Positions 9,372 to 21,299 of a DNA stretch of 64,000 bases are shown here, one piece after another. Source of the DNA: Symsagittifera roscoffensis (Eukaryota > Xenacoelomorpha > Acoela > Convolutidae); NCBI RefSeq assembly GCF_963678635.1, contig NC_087066.1, positions 580,201 to 644,200 of the forward strand, written 5' to 3'. The position numbers were made by a program, and so were the translations under genes. Below the pieces are notes generated by a model that saw nothing but the letters and a program-made list of their open reading frames with translations, was not told the DNA's origin and did not search any database. The stretch's first letter is position 1, and each line of letters opens with the position of its first letter.

Positions 9372-9769
9372 AAACAGAACAACTTTGTTCTCCCCCGCCC
9401 ACTTAATTAGTGTCTAACGACCTCAAACGTCGATTCACTATCCAACCCTTTCTAAAGACCTAAGACTAATAGAAAATTTTAAACAAAACTAATCATTCAA
9501 ATTAGGATAAACAGTGAAGAACTTCGGTTATTCATCCTTCACTTGACCCCCCCTCTTACAAAACCCAGGATAAATCTTAGACTTAGTAAGTTTAAAATAG
9601 TATCTAACGAACTACTCGCGTTCTAATTATACCTTAACCTTGTGGATCGATTTACTATTCTCCAACCTTTGAACACAATCACTACCCCTAAGTAAGATGA
9701 CGTAAGACAAAATACCAAAGGTGACGTAAAGCTTTGTCTGTACCAGTTGTGGTATATGAAAACTGAGAC

Positions 9770-10480
9770 ACATAAGAGTTGAGAAGATTTCACAAAATAT
9801 TGCCTGACTAATGTATTTGAAACTAGAAAAGTTGTAAAATTTATGAACAAGAACCAATTAAACGTAGGCTGACAGTGGTAGCGAAATCAAAGAGCACTCA
9901 GATATGAATGTTGTAACTATGTTTGACTAGATGAGAAAGCAGTAGAATTAAAGCCTGATTGCCAAAGCGGCAGATTCCAGGTCAAAGAGCGAACTTCGTA
10001 ATGACAGAAACTGTATCAGTTTTTTAACGAGCACGGTCACTGTTGGCATATACTGATTTGAAATTGGGATCTTTAGTAAACCAAAATATCAAAGGTCACA
10101 TAAATTTTCGTCTTCACCAGCTGATTTTGCTGTATATGAAAACTGAATCCTCGCCATAAAGTTAATTTTCAAACCATATCCTGGGTAGCAGAAACTAGAC
10201 TGAAGAGTGTAGAAAACTGTAGTTTTAACTCTTTTCAAACGGTAGTTGATTTTTTCCATATTGCCGTGTATTTCCCGAAACAACGCTACACTAAACTGAC
10301 ACCATTTCAGTAAAAATGCTTTCAGTACATTGGGCAGATGGTCAGCCATTGGATATCCTGTTCCTGTGTTTTTCTGTAGCAAAAGCTAAAAGTAAATTGG
10401 AAGCACACGGAAAAAAATCAATTTATTGGGTCGACGGTCAGCCACTTGTGACTCAAAAGCCGTCCACAAAAAACCAGCAT
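9770..10480 (-). repeat. Diverged direct repeat, left copy (LTR-like)
   Basis: Several blocks match 15250-15850 in the same order: GTTGTAAAATTTATGAA then GAACCAA; CAGATATGAA, AACT.TGTTT and GA.AAAGCAGTAG; and a later GGTCAGCCA block. Divergence is high and indels are frequent. Ends cannot be set. It is best explained as the 3' LTR of an old minus-strand element or another dispersed repeat. Confidence 0.4.
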
Positions 10481-13400
10481 TTCAATTAGAAACTGGCCCT
10501 AGCTTCCGTTCTTGTCTCTGTATCTAAGATTGATGCTATATCGCTTTATTGGCCCAGATCGTTTGAGAGCTTGCCGAGGATTTCGGTTTTGTAAAGCATT
10601 AAGTCGTTTTGGCTAGCAAGGTAGGTTGAACTCCGATGTCGTTCAGTGGGGTCAAAAGTGCTGACGGGTAGTCGATTTGGAAGTTTCCCTGTCCGAATGT
10701 CTGAGGCGTCTTGGATGCTGACACCACTTCTATTAGAGGTTGTTCCGTCTCGTCGTCCAGATTAGCGATCACCACTGGACATAACCCGTCTCTAATTCTC
10801 CCCTCTCCACAAAAACCTAGTAGGACCCGCGTTTCTTCTGGGTCGAGACGAACTACTCTGCCCCATGGGTAAATTGGTGTTGTATTTTTTGCTGATGAAT
10901 TTTCTATCGATATGGGGGTTTCACTGCTTCCATTTAAAGGAGTGCTCGGTGGCCCTGTCGTCATGATGCCGTCGATAATGGTGTGTCTCGAAGTATCGAA
11001 ATAACATTGAAAGATGAACGTTGATAATCCGACTTTACACCCGAATCACCATGCAAGTAGTCGTCCAATACATTCTCCCAAAGATCTAAGCCGAATATTG
11101 ATACGGGTTCAAAATTGAATGAATGGAAACCTTTGTAAGAAGGGTTCGCTACCTTTCAATTCTTTGTAGACGATGATTCTGTGTTTCCCTGAAGAAGATG
11201 GTCCTGAGATGCTTTTACAAAAATTCCAGTGAGGATTTTATTTTCGTGTTTCTTGCTAAATTATCGAGGCTAGAAAGATTATTTTGGAGCGAAATCAGGT
11301 TTTGGAGCGAAATGTTTGGTTTGACAGTGAAATCAGATTTTCTTTAAACGAGACCGTTTGTGAGGATTATTGTGGAAGTAAAATCGGCTAAAATCATCCC
11401 CTTAAACGGTTCAAATACGGTTGATTTTTTTCCTATTGACGGTTTTCCTAAATGAGTTACCTCCTTTATTCGTCCGCAGGACTCTCGGTTCGACGGTTTT
11501 TGCCTTCTCCGTTGAATTTTTCTCGCATCCGTTTTGGTCAACTTTCGTCCCATCAAGTTATCTGTCCTCGACGTGCTCATTCATTTCCCAGTCTTCTACT
11601 TGCAGTTTTGACATGATATGATTGATTTTCTTCTATTTAAGTTAATTGAAATTAGGTTTTTCCAAAAAGTGTTGGGAGGTTTGTTAAAACGTTTTGAGAA
11701 CGGTTTGCATGCGATTGATGCTTGTTTGGCCGAACGTAGATCCTATTTGAAATGTATCGATTTCTGTGTTTAGCGTTGGTCAAGGTTTGCTGAACGACAT
11801 TGCTATCAACTTAGTTTTTTTTTCGGTAAATTGATCACCGTACTACTCCATTGAATCTATGATCCCCCACTGTTTACAAAATTAAATAAATATGATTCTG
11901 CTCGCCGTAAATTTAAAACTGATTGAAATAAAACATGATCCACTGTCTGCTCTAATAGTTTTTAAGAACGTGAAAATCGCAATAAAAAACAAGAAAGTTA
12001 GTAAGCACGGAAAAGCTGAGGTATTTGTTAATGGAAAATTTGAATAACGGTCGATGCTTAAAAGCAGATAATTTCTTGTCCAACGGACAAGCAAACTCCA
12101 ATTAGATTTCGTTGTTAGGTTCCTTCAGCTCGGGTAATTTCTGTGTACAGGACGCTCTCATAATAACTTTAAAAATCTTACCGGTTGTTACACAGTTAGC
12201 AGTTTCTGCCGTGGTTGTTGATTTTCCTGTAGAGATGGGGCCACCAAGTGTTTCGTTTAAGAGCGTCATGATTGGTGATTTGAGTGCAGAGGAGGGGAAT
12301 ACAAGTTTGTTGTCGTTAAAAATTAGGGCTTACTGATATGCATGTCCCGTTGGAAAGTTTTCAAGTAAGCTCCAAACTTGTCAAAATGTTTTCCATTTTT
12401 CTTCGCTATTTTAACTTCTTTCAGATTTTTATCATTTAATCGTTAGCATAATAAGTTTGTTCGAGCAATGGCAATTAAATGCGGTTGGGGATGATGATAA
12501 TATGAGCTCATCTTTAAACTTCGTTAATAATTTCAAGTGGAAATGGGACAATTTAGTGTCCACAAATTTTATCCCCTGGTTTTCAGCTGGGACTGTTATT
12601 CTATCTGAGTTCGAGCTCGATTGAAATGAAGTTGACTCTTTTTTTTTCTGTTTGGCAAGTAAAAACAAGACTTAACTGTTACGAATTTGAAGTTTGTATT
12701 TTGAAAGGTGCAAACCAACACAACTGCTTGTATAAGACTCTGAGCGCGAATAATTAGAATTGCGAATTTAAATTGAATCATTGAGTGATTTAGTTAGGGG
12801 AGAACAATTAAAAATACCGTTTGTTGAGTGTGTAATAAATTTTCACATTCTCTACCCGACGGGAGTTTGTTCTCAGGATATATTGTTTTCACCTTTCACG
12901 TCCGATCGATTTGTTAACCACAGTTCGCTCTCTTTATAACTCTTCTTTTGTAGTAAGTATTTACAAAAGGTTTTCTGAAACTTTGTTATTTGATGAAAGC
13001 TGAGTTTTTGTCTTAGTTAGAAGTTGGTAGGGTTTTCCGGGAAAATTTCTTAAAAAATGAAGAGTTAATACCATTTTCTTTTTGAACGGTACCTTAAAAC
13101 TGAACGATAACAATCTCTTTATGCAACGGGTCAATCTACTGTGCATGCTTTTTTCTACATTTTGCGTTTAGCGCAAACTGTGGGGCTTTTTGATCGGTTA
13201 CAATGTAAATTTCTGACGCGTAGATTTTAAAAGGTTCAGTTGCCCACACAACCAACAAAAATTCGAGTTCTTTTGATGAGTACTTCCATCCATGGGTGTT
13301 TGAAAATCTTGTTTCGAATGCTGGTGAAGTCCAAGATTATCCTTCCCCTTGCATTAGTGTGGACTTTACTCCTTTGTGTGATGTGTCAGTTTTGTGTCTC

Positions 13401-15249
13401 CAGTGCCTTTTTATGACGAAGTATTTGATATTTGTTTTGGTTATGTTTACAATTTGCACTTTTAAGTCTCCAAAAACTTATGCTTTGCTCGTGACAGTTT
13501 TTTCTTCAATTGTCAAACAAGTTGTTGTTCAGTAAAAAAAGTAACGGTAAACATAGGATGGACAAATTCGGAACGAAATCATATAAAGGTTTAGCGATCC
13601 AAAGAAAGATGTTTGTCTAACTTTTGAACTCAAGCTTTTATAGCTTTTTGAAGTACTGCGTGTTTTTCTCATTTAATTTCATGTTCTTGTTCTCGAGAAG
13701 GTATATGTTTTTCCAAAGATGGACTGATGTTTTTCTAATGACCCTTTCGAAGCTTTTAAAGTGTCATCGACTTAACAGTTGGTAAAAAATCAATTTTTTC
13801 AAAAGTGAATCAAAGACCAGTTGGAATTCTTTTGGCATATCTCCGAGCAAAAGAAGCTTATTTTATCACGTTTGTTTGATTTGACGATATGGCGGTCCTT
13901 TCCAACGGTTTCAAATCTTTAATCACGTCCTATAAGTGAAGTGGTACCCATATACTTTTGGTATGGATTGGTTTAAAAAGTGTATGAAATTAAGTGAATT
14001 GCCTGTCCGACGGAATTTTCTCTGTTCTACTTAAAAACTTTGAAAAGTTTGTACAGGTTTATTATTTCGTTTGCTTGTACATTCGACTTACAGAAGTTTA
14101 GAATTGTCAGGTTGATGATCGGTTTGACGCGCTGTTTCCGAGCAATCTCGATCTCAATCTTCTTTGCTTAACTAGTTTTTTTTCGGGGATCTTGTTGCAA
14201 ATGCATCCATTAGATTAACCTCGTACAATTATTTCGCCGATAATTTTTATTGTATTGTTGGTGAAACCACGAGGTAGTTCTCGGAATTTCCTGTCAACTA
14301 GTAAAATCTTCGCTACTGAATTCCTTGATTTCAGCTGATGTAAAACGTTTTGTTCGTAGAAAACTGACCTGGCAAGCAGAGTCTTCTGGAATAATCATAT
14401 TTACAGTTGCTGCCCCACCAATTCCAGAAAGTACACTTTTTTTGTTTTTGTGGCCGTTATCGTTGGAGATAGCTTTGTGTTAAGTACTAATTGATTGTTG
14501 CTATTACGGATTTTTTCTTCTGTTCAAGCGTTTACTTTGCCACAAAAATTTTTTCTTGAATCAATTGAGGTTTCAGCGGAGAATTTTAATAATTTTGATC
14601 CCAGAAAATTATGTCTTTTTGCTTTCAGCTCAACAATTGGCACCGTTCGAGGGTGATATTTGATGGTTTTTGTTTTCTTCTTAAACTTTGAAGAATTCTC
14701 TGAAAAAGACAGATAAAACTGTCACCCAAGATAAAACTGAAACTGTGTTTTCTTCAGATTCTAAGGCTCAGTACAATATTGATCTTAAATTTGTCTGCTT
14801 CGTTTCCTCTGATGCCAACGAGTTTTTTTTCTTCCTAGGCGATTCTTTTTCCCTCTGCGACTTCGTAAGCTAGCACAGCGCCTTTGGTCCTGGCCTCCCT
14901 AGTTTTCCCCTGTTTTTCATTTTCTGAATCTTGGAAGCTTCAAAGGATTGGTATTTCTGTCTCCGTTGCCAGTTGGTTTTTTCTAAGTAGGCTACATCTA
15001 AATTTTGTTTGGCAGTACATGCAAGATGAAATCGATCGATCCAGTTTGACCGTTGGGTGGGAGGTTCTACAGTATCATTTGGCCAAAAGGCGTGAATTAC
15101 CCACAGATTCGAGTGTGCCACATAAAAGAGTATTCTAATACCACTGGTATACAAACAAATTACTGACTAGCGTTAAAAGAATAAAAGAGAATAGTTAGGA
15201 CAGATGTCAGATGTTCGGGTAAACGTCAGAAGATATTCGGAGTAATAAG
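10481..15249 (-). mobile_element. Possible ancient minus-strand retroelement interior, no recognisable domains
   Basis: The plus strand becomes T/G-rich here, the signature that the minus-strand retroelements at 19-27 and 43-48 kb also show. Diverged direct repeats flank it. Minus-strand ORFs are short: 10599-10964 (121 codons, with PWGRVVRLDPEETRVLLGF), 11344-11580 and 14870-15154. None matches a domain I know. A 79-codon plus-strand ORF at 13296-13535 is also unrecognised. If it was an LTR element, no diagnostic motif survived (no YLDD, no HHCC). It could instead be another kind of old repeat. Confidence 0.25.
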
Positions 15250-15850
15250 TTTTAATTGGAGATGATTTCGCAAATAGCTGACCGACTTTTGTTAAAAAAC
15301 TCAAACAAAAAGTTGTTAAAATTATGAAGAAGAACCAAGACAACCAAATTTGAAAAAGATTGCGACATGCGACATTGAAGAGCATTCGGATAGCAACGTT
15401 TGTTCAGATATGAACGTTTCAACTCTGTTTCACTGGAAGAGAAAGGCAGTAGTATTGAAACTAACTTTCTGATAACCAAAGAAGCAGCTTTTTGTCATGG
15501 CGCGACCTTCGTGAAGTTGGAACCTGCTTCCTTTTATCGGCGAAAAGTTTTATTTTAGCCATCCTGATTTTAGATCAAGTTATGGGAAAAACTAAGGAGT
15601 TATGGACAGGTTGAAGCATCTCGAGTTCGTGTGGATCAGACCGATCTCTTTTGAGTCAGTACATTAAAATTGCCGCATGTTTAGCTTTCAAACCAAAACT
15701 AGGTTTGAAATCGCTATAAGAATAGGTTTCTTCTTATTGATTTGAATTTTCCGAGCAAATGCTACAAATAAAACTGAAAGCAGCTCGAAATATGTTCTCA
15801 GCATATTGGATAAAATCGGTCAGCCATTTGTGAGTCGATGAATGTCCGTT
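15250..15850 (-). repeat. Diverged direct repeat, right copy (LTR-like)
   Basis: Partner of the repeat at 9770-10480: shared blocks GTTGTTAAAATTATGAAGAA, CAGATATGAACGTTTCAACT, GAGAAAGGCAGTAGTATT, and GGTCAGCCATTTGTGA at the far end. In minus orientation this would be the 5' copy. Confidence 0.4.
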
Positions 15851-17841
15851 GCAGAACTTGTGGTCTGTTTTTCCCGACTTTGGTCATTTTTGGTCCACAC
15901 TGGTTGGTCTATTTATCGATTCTGGTCAAAACAAGTTTTTTGGTCGACCTAAGTGTCTTAATTGGATGAAAAACTCATCCACCCAACTACTCGGGATATA
16001 AGTTATCGAGAAGTATCATCATAACTTCCAACAGTGAAAGAGTTTGAGGTCACTTATCTCTTATTCTCTTCTTTCTAATCTTAATCTGGTTTCTAATCTC
16101 AATTCTATTTACCGCATTCTACCCGAACTGATTCATTATAAAATAAATTTGCTATCGATTCACATTACAAATTGACAATCACAAATTCAACATAAACAGA
16201 CTAAGGGTGATTGGGGGGGGGGGGGGGGGGTTGGTTTGTTGTTAGAGTGGAATGGAGGGAGAGGCACAGCCACCTTATGGTCATTTTCTGTCGAAAGGAG
16301 ACAAAATAAAACTCCATCGAATAATTTATTGTTTTTTTTTTATTTCAATATCTCCATAAGTCTAACACGTCAGGGTGACTTCTTTTATAGTTTCATATGC
16401 ACAAAAAAGTAGAGAAAAAAAAAGATATTACAAGTCGTTGAATAAAATCATTAACGCTTATCTCGCTGAAAAGTGAAAACAACACATTTTTTCTCTTTTC
16501 AAATTGATTTGAGGATGGATTAATCAAAAAGCCAAGCAAGGACACTTCCTCCATTTATCTCATGCATCGAGCTTGCGCCAAACGGGCATGGAACATTTAT
16601 GAACGAATAGAATACATCTAGGTTAAGTTATTTTTACAAATTACTGATTGAAAAACCGAATTATTAGAATAGAGTTATGCGTGAGCAAAAGATACTGAGT
16701 AGAAATTCCAGCTAAAACATTGAAAACAACAAAAAACAACAACTGCTTTGGGTTAAGTGAGCCAACTGAAGCAATGGGAGTTCATTGTGTGGTGTTACTT
16801 TAGAGTAATATGATAAGTAGTACAGCTGGGAGCTTTTACAGCCACAAATGGTCTGGTTGTCTGCGGTGGGTTGAGTCTATTCTGCTATGATGGCGCTTCG
16901 TTCAGTTCCTCCTCTGCAACATTTTCACTCTGGGGTGCCAGAAGGGATCATCTAGTGTACAGGGACATGCAGTGAAATGATGCCAGATAAATGCCAACCA
17001 TGAAGCCCAGGGGGGATACTTATCTGGTGCTGTTTCTGTTCATTTACTGCTGCTGGAATTATAACCCAATGATTATTTCGGGCGGCGCTCTTAATTTGTG
17101 GGAGCAATCTTCGAACAAGAACGAAGAAGGGAGCATTTTGTGATGTTGTGTTGTTGTTCTCTTTGACACTATAGTGTGTTCCTTGTCTGTTCACACTGTT
17201 TGTCTTATGCTGGTATGATGTAATTAGTGATCACATGAGTGTTTGCATGATGAGGGAACAGGTCACTGCAGTTGAGAGTGAGAGCGACAGGGGCACTCGT
17301 GAGTCCACACTCTTCAGCGTCGACTGGTCTGAACGAAAAAAAAATACTGTTACTCAAAAACTTTCACCAAAATAAAGGAAAACACCAGCTATTTGTTTTC
17401 CAAAAATGCTTGCTCAGATTTTTATCAGTAAAATTAAAATATGAAACAAAAACTGCCCAAGTTTTGTGAAATACCGGGGTTGACCAAAACTTCTACTCAT
17501 ACAATTACCACAAATAAAAACTTTGGTCACAACTTTCCGTAAAAATCCATCATCACAATATATTATATGAAACCTATGATAAACATCTTGCCAATCATGA
17601 AAATTATATGATCATTCAAATAATTTCACCAATCATTCAGATAACAAAATTTTTTTTCGTGTTTCGCTTTACACTTTCATGTTTAGTTGGAAAACCCAAA
17701 AAACAGAAAGCACAGGTTGAGTAGCAAGAATCTCAAAGATTTATAATTGCTTATAGTTAACAAAATATGCTATTCGACGAATTTATAACCTCGTATAATT
17801 GTTACTTTTTCCACGAAATTATAATATTCTATAACAAATTA
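15851..17841. other. Intergenic or intronic DNA, no supported gene
   Basis: Contains GGTC-rich sequence near 15860-15950 and an 18-nt G run. At 16740-17330 there is less AT-rich, repeat-poor sequence similar in character to the Ig-gene region, which could be an unrecognised exon or UTR. An 80-codon minus ORF at 16952-17194 has no recognisable motif. 17473-17515 resembles 49047-49089 (GGGTTGACCAAAA...CATACAATT), so it is probably a fragment of a dispersed repeat. Confidence 0.3.
16213..16230 (+). repeat. Poly-G run, 18 nt
   Basis: Eighteen consecutive G. A shorter run of 13 G is at 28706-28718. Such runs are mutable and prone to sequencing or assembly error, and could form quadruplexes only with neighbouring G tracts. 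Confidence 0.95.
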
Positions 17842-18655
17842 TGGATCTACCTAACAATTCCCCCCCCCCTATGGTACCTAATTAAGAATCTCTCCCCCCT
17901 ATAATTGAACAAGGCAATTTAAAAAAAGGCAATATTTCTTCCCTAAAGTTCATTTTACATGATTATTTGCTAAGTGTAACAGCTACAGTGCTGCTTTAAA
18001 TTATCCGGACAAAACGAACAAATTTCTAGAAGGGTTAAATTTCCAAAATTTGTATGAGAGAAAATATTTTTGCGTGATAGTCAAGAAAAGTGATAAAATA
18101 TTTATTATATATATTATATATTTTATATTTACTATATAAAACCCAAAATTTTTGCTTATAAACAATTTTCAAACAATTTACTCAAAGTTTCGGAGATTTA
18201 GCCTTTGTAGAAATTAGTTGGGCTCTGTTTGAGGCTTCTTGTGATATATATTTATCATCAATTAACAAAGTAGTTCCAGCGTAACTTTTGATTAATTGAA
18301 AAAAGCCAAAATTAACCAATTTTTGGGTGAAATTGTGGTTGAGAATTTCGGTGAAAAAATGCACCATACTAATTCTGTTGAAACTCTAAGCAAATTTTGA
18401 TCTCTTCACTTTTGTCTAATCTTAACCCAGTTTGAGGAAAACTCAAGTTTGTTTAAAAGTTCAAGATTTATTCGTTTTGTCTGGATAATATAAATCAGCA
18501 CTGTATTGCCAATTAGAACTTTCTCGGTTTCAGAATTTGCTGCTTTCTGATTGGCTGAAAATTCGACTAAATTGCTAGTAATTTGCTAGCTGAACCTACT
18601 TAACAATTTCCCCCTTTTGTAAAAGGGGGGATTGTTAAGTAGATCCCAAATTATA
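17842..18655. mobile_element. Short element with inverted ends (MITE-like)
   Basis: GGATCTACCTAACAATTCC at the left end recurs in inverted orientation at the right (reverse complement of about 18618-18650: GGGATCTACTTAACAATCC), followed in both by a C run. A strong hairpin lies just inside the right end. No coding capacity. A target-site duplication was not identified, so the limits are approximate. A 35-bp block just right of it (GAGATGTCTTGTCA...GGTTCATCTGAAC, 18795-18829) recurs at about 32147. Confidence 0.45.
18596..18642. repeat. Near-perfect hairpin, 22-bp arms
   Basis: CTACTTAACAATTTCCCCC and its inverted partner GGGGGGATTGTTAAGTAG are separated by TTTT-GT-AAAA, giving a 22-bp stem with a 2-nt loop and one or two mismatches. 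The arm equals the terminal sequence of the surrounding element, so this may be two element ends fused head to head. Confidence 0.75.
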
Positions 18656-18907
18656 ATTGATTTTAGTTTCAACAAACTTTCTCATTAAAACAAGATGACT
18701 GTTTATAATCAATTTTTTCTCCAAACGATATCACACTAAAAGATATCTAATAACGAAATGAAAATTTGCTGTCAAAAACAAAAACTCTAAACGTGAGATG
18801 TCTTGTCAATCTTTGGTTCATCTGAACAAAAAAGTTTCCCATGAAACAGAAGTCAAAGACATCACTTCATTCAAATGGTATATAAACGCGGTAGATGAAA
18901 AACGACC

Positions 18908-19084
18908 ATTTTTAGAGGGGGATTGCCCTCCCCACAGGGATTTGACCCCCTACCGACCCAAAGGGTCACCCTTTGTCTTATTTTGAGACATTCATATTTT
19001 GTTGCGGACACTAAACATTTTCTAAAAGCGCCTCTGACGCCAATATACACTAACTTTGAGTGGGTGCGCACGACAAAAACGCAA
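18908..19084 (-). mobile_element. Truncated copy C of the CAGGGGCG MITE
   Basis: Shares with 53581-54008 (inverted relative to it) the block of CCGACCCAAAGGGTCACCC, then AAGCGCC...CGCCAATATA and AACTTTGA, and finally CGCACGACAAAAACGCAA. It stops near 19084, so about half the element is missing. The minus strand carries GGTCAAATCCC, a pol III B-box-like motif, at the position where the full copy has GGTTCGAATCC. Confidence 0.65.
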
Positions 19085-19297
19085 TCTCTGATTGTTCGTC
19101 TCTGATTGGCTAAGTTTAACTAATCAAAATTAAGCAACATGCCTAGGAGTCTCAATCAATTTTTCCAGCAAACGAAAATCAAAACGGACAAAGATCAGTA
19201 TATTGTATAAAGCTCTTTGAATTTTCAAAACAATTAGGGATGAAATTAACCCTTTTTGAGAAAACATGTTCGAAAAATAAAGTTTATTATCGCTGTC

Positions 19298-19921
19298 ATA
19301 CCCACTCGTCCTCTCTGTCCCCGCGATCGGCTCTGAAAGCCAACCCGACCAGATCAGCGTGAAATTGTTCCAGGTTTTCCGTTTTCTTCTGTTTTCAGAA
19401 GATAAAATTGTGTCTTTCGAACGCGACAATTCTGGTTGTTACGAAATTGTCTTCTAGTGTTGTAATTAGCTCTCTTGTTGTCACCCCGTGTAGTAAAAGA
19501 CCTGGGCGTTTTTGCTGAATTTGACGTTGGCCCTCGGCTCCTCCCAGGCAACGAAAAATGTAACTTCTTACTTTAGCGTCTGCTTCATCCCATCGGAATG
19601 AGTTGCATAGGACTCCCTTTTCTCGGGCTTTCACCACGTGGTTTTCCCAACCAACTCTCTTTTCTTGATTGCGAACCTCCCGATTTTTCCTCTGAGCGTC
19701 TGTTTCTCCGTTTATTTTGACCTCATATATCGGTTCTGTGGGCTCGACGAGTGGAGGTATATTTCTTTGAAGATTTCTTACTTCGATCTGGTCTTTGGCA
19801 AATAATGCCATCTCAAATATAGCTGCCCACTTCGACCATTCCAGTGGTGGCTCGCTTGAGGCTTTCTCCCAGAATGGGTTGATACTCAGAGGGTTTTTCG
19901 AGTATCCTGCCGACTGCGCCA
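19298..19921 (-). pseudogene. Truncated second gag of the tandem Ty3/gypsy element
   Basis: Reading leftwards from the LTR at 19922, a gag frame starts ATGGCGCAG and runs MAQSAGYSKNP...INPFWEKASSE, about 85-90 percent identical by eye to the gag at 25.9-26.5 kb. Its first 170 codons are in better condition than that copy (one long frame, 19395-19934). Homology stops near 19298, shortly after the ESLEQFH region would begin. No pol follows, so the second unit is cut off here by deletion or unequal recombination. Confidence 0.8.
19902..19921 (-). promoter_or_regulatory. Primer-binding site of second unit (tRNA-Ser-like)
   Basis: On the minus strand TGGCGCAGTCGGCAGGAT directly follows the LTR. 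It is complementary to the 3' end of a serine tRNA of the ...GCCGACTGCG-CCA type, the primer of several insect Ty3/gypsy elements. Confidence 0.7.
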
Positions 19922-20168
19922 TGCCGTACCTCAACGTATGAGCGTGAGTATAATGAATCCGAACGGATTGATAAACCTAGTGTTTTTTTGAATTTGAATA
20001 AAACAGCTGTTGTTCAGAAACATAAATTATCGTCTGAAACCTGCTCATGGACCTTAGTCGGCATGCAGCCGTATCAAGGTTAACTGACCAAACAATATAT
20101 AATTGAATACGTTAATCGAATTAATAAATAACAGCGATAATAAGTTTATCAATCCGTACCGGATGACA
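19922..20168 (-). repeat. Ty3/gypsy 3' LTR, 247 bp (also 5' LTR of the truncated second unit)
   Basis: Begins TGTCATCCGGTACGGAT on the minus strand and ends in ...GGCA against the PBS. Same length as the copy at 26511-26757 and about 90 percent identical by eye. The right edge abuts a polypurine tract. Followed on the minus strand by PBS and gag, so it serves two units. Confidence 0.85.
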
Positions 20169-20181
20169 CTCCGTCTTCTTT
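20169..20181 (-). promoter_or_regulatory. Polypurine tract
   Basis: AAAGAAGACGGAG on the minus strand immediately upstream of the 3' LTR TGTCATCC, the expected primer for plus-strand DNA synthesis. Confidence 0.7.
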
Positions 20182-21299
20182 AGAGATTTTAAGTTTCAAT
20201 TTTTTGATTTCTATAGTCCCTTGAGGACTCATATGCATTTTCTCCCTCTTGTCTACTGTTCGCTATTTCATTGGTTCCTCCACTTCTTGATTTTCCATTT
20301 ATAAGATGTCCATTTTGTTCGGGCTTTCATCTGACGAAATGGGGTCGATAACTTCGTCCGTTTGTTTCGCCTTGTTTTTTGGGCTTATTGCATCCAGAAT
20401 ATTCATGCACGCTTGATATTCTGGTCATTTGTCCGCGAAGCCCATTTCTTGAATGAGCGATTTGAGGCTTGGATTCGTCGGTGGGTATATTTGATCTGAT
20501 GGCGAATCAATGTTGAAATTTACAAGCTTTTTGTGTGTGGCTGACTCATCAATGGTATTTATCGATATACTGTCCCCAAAAGATTTTGCCAAGGTTGGGT
20601 GACGTTGGCGAGTGGAGCGTCTCGATGGTGCCATGTTCGCCTAAGTTGTTGCTGGCGGTGTTTTTTTTGTTGGCGATGGTTCGACGACTTGTCTCCGTGT
20701 CACTATGGGTGTTTGTTTCCGTGGTCGGGGCTTGGCTTTTGTGCTTTTCTTCAAAGAAGAAAGACTCATTCCTCGCGGTTTGTCACAGGGACGTCCACCC
20801 GTCCTCTTTCCCGTTGGTTTTCCCCGCCGTTTGGCTGGGCTGTTTTTTTTTGTTACTCTGCTCCTTTAGCTTTGTTTGCTCATTGCTTGTCAATTTTGAT
20901 GTCAGCCCTGTTTCTTCATCTTCCCGGAACATACTATGTTGAGGCGCTGTTGGTTCTCGATGTCTAAAAAACAAAGACAAGGCCCTGATCTTCGTGCCGA
21001 TTTGTAAGCTACGTAGTCACTTAACCGTGATGGTCAACACGGTCCGTAGAAGAAAGGATTAGTTACAAAACCAACCGCACTATTCCCTAAAAGTATAGGT
21101 TGTTTCCCGAATGCCTGTACCCATGCTGTATTTGGTGTGTGTATGTTAAAATTTTTTCCATCGGTTGTTTTATATTTTTGTTGGAAATATTTTACTTTAG
21201 TTGCGATTCGGATCGTCTTTCTTGCCACTTGTTCTGATCGTTTGCTCACGTTTTTGTCTGTGGGTTATTGTATTCTTTTAAACTTATTGTTTAATTTAT
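20182..21299 (-). pseudogene. Pol C-terminal tail / 3' ORF remnant of Ty3 element
   Basis: Fragments in shifting minus-strand frames: SKRSEQVARKTIRIATKV (21034-21249), a Lys/Thr/Ser-rich piece (20783-20980), and a 69-codon piece ending at 20425 with SIIDES-like acidic text. They are polar, basic or acidic low-complexity sequence typical of the region after the integrase core. No envelope features (signal peptide, cysteine pattern, TM) are seen, so this copy has no recognisable env. Confidence 0.4.

Larger units (their letters stand above)
6745..9620. other. A/C-rich non-coding stretch, possible 3' LTR of the first element
   Basis: No gene is supported here. Base composition matches the first element up to about 9.6 kb. 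A purine tract at 8119-8138 could be a polypurine tract, and AATAAA occurs at about 8430. A 77-codon plus-strand ORF (8725-8958) is unrecognised and weak. A hairpin (AGAG.TACTC / GAGTA.CTCT) lies at about 7567-7593. No LTR can be delimited because the 5' copy is outside the window. Confidence 0.3.

Noticed and set aside
16952-17194. 80-codon minus ORF as terminal exon of the Ig gene
   Set aside because: No transmembrane or Ig features and no acceptable acceptor in frame.
20535-20967. Plus-strand ORFs of 122-135 codons, hydrophobic and cysteine-rich
   Set aside because: Antisense to the Ty3 Pol tail; T/G-rich antisense DNA gives Leu/Phe/Val/Cys-rich frames by composition. The same applies to plus ORFs at 21406, 22561, 22722, 22865, 43221, 44199 and 44616.
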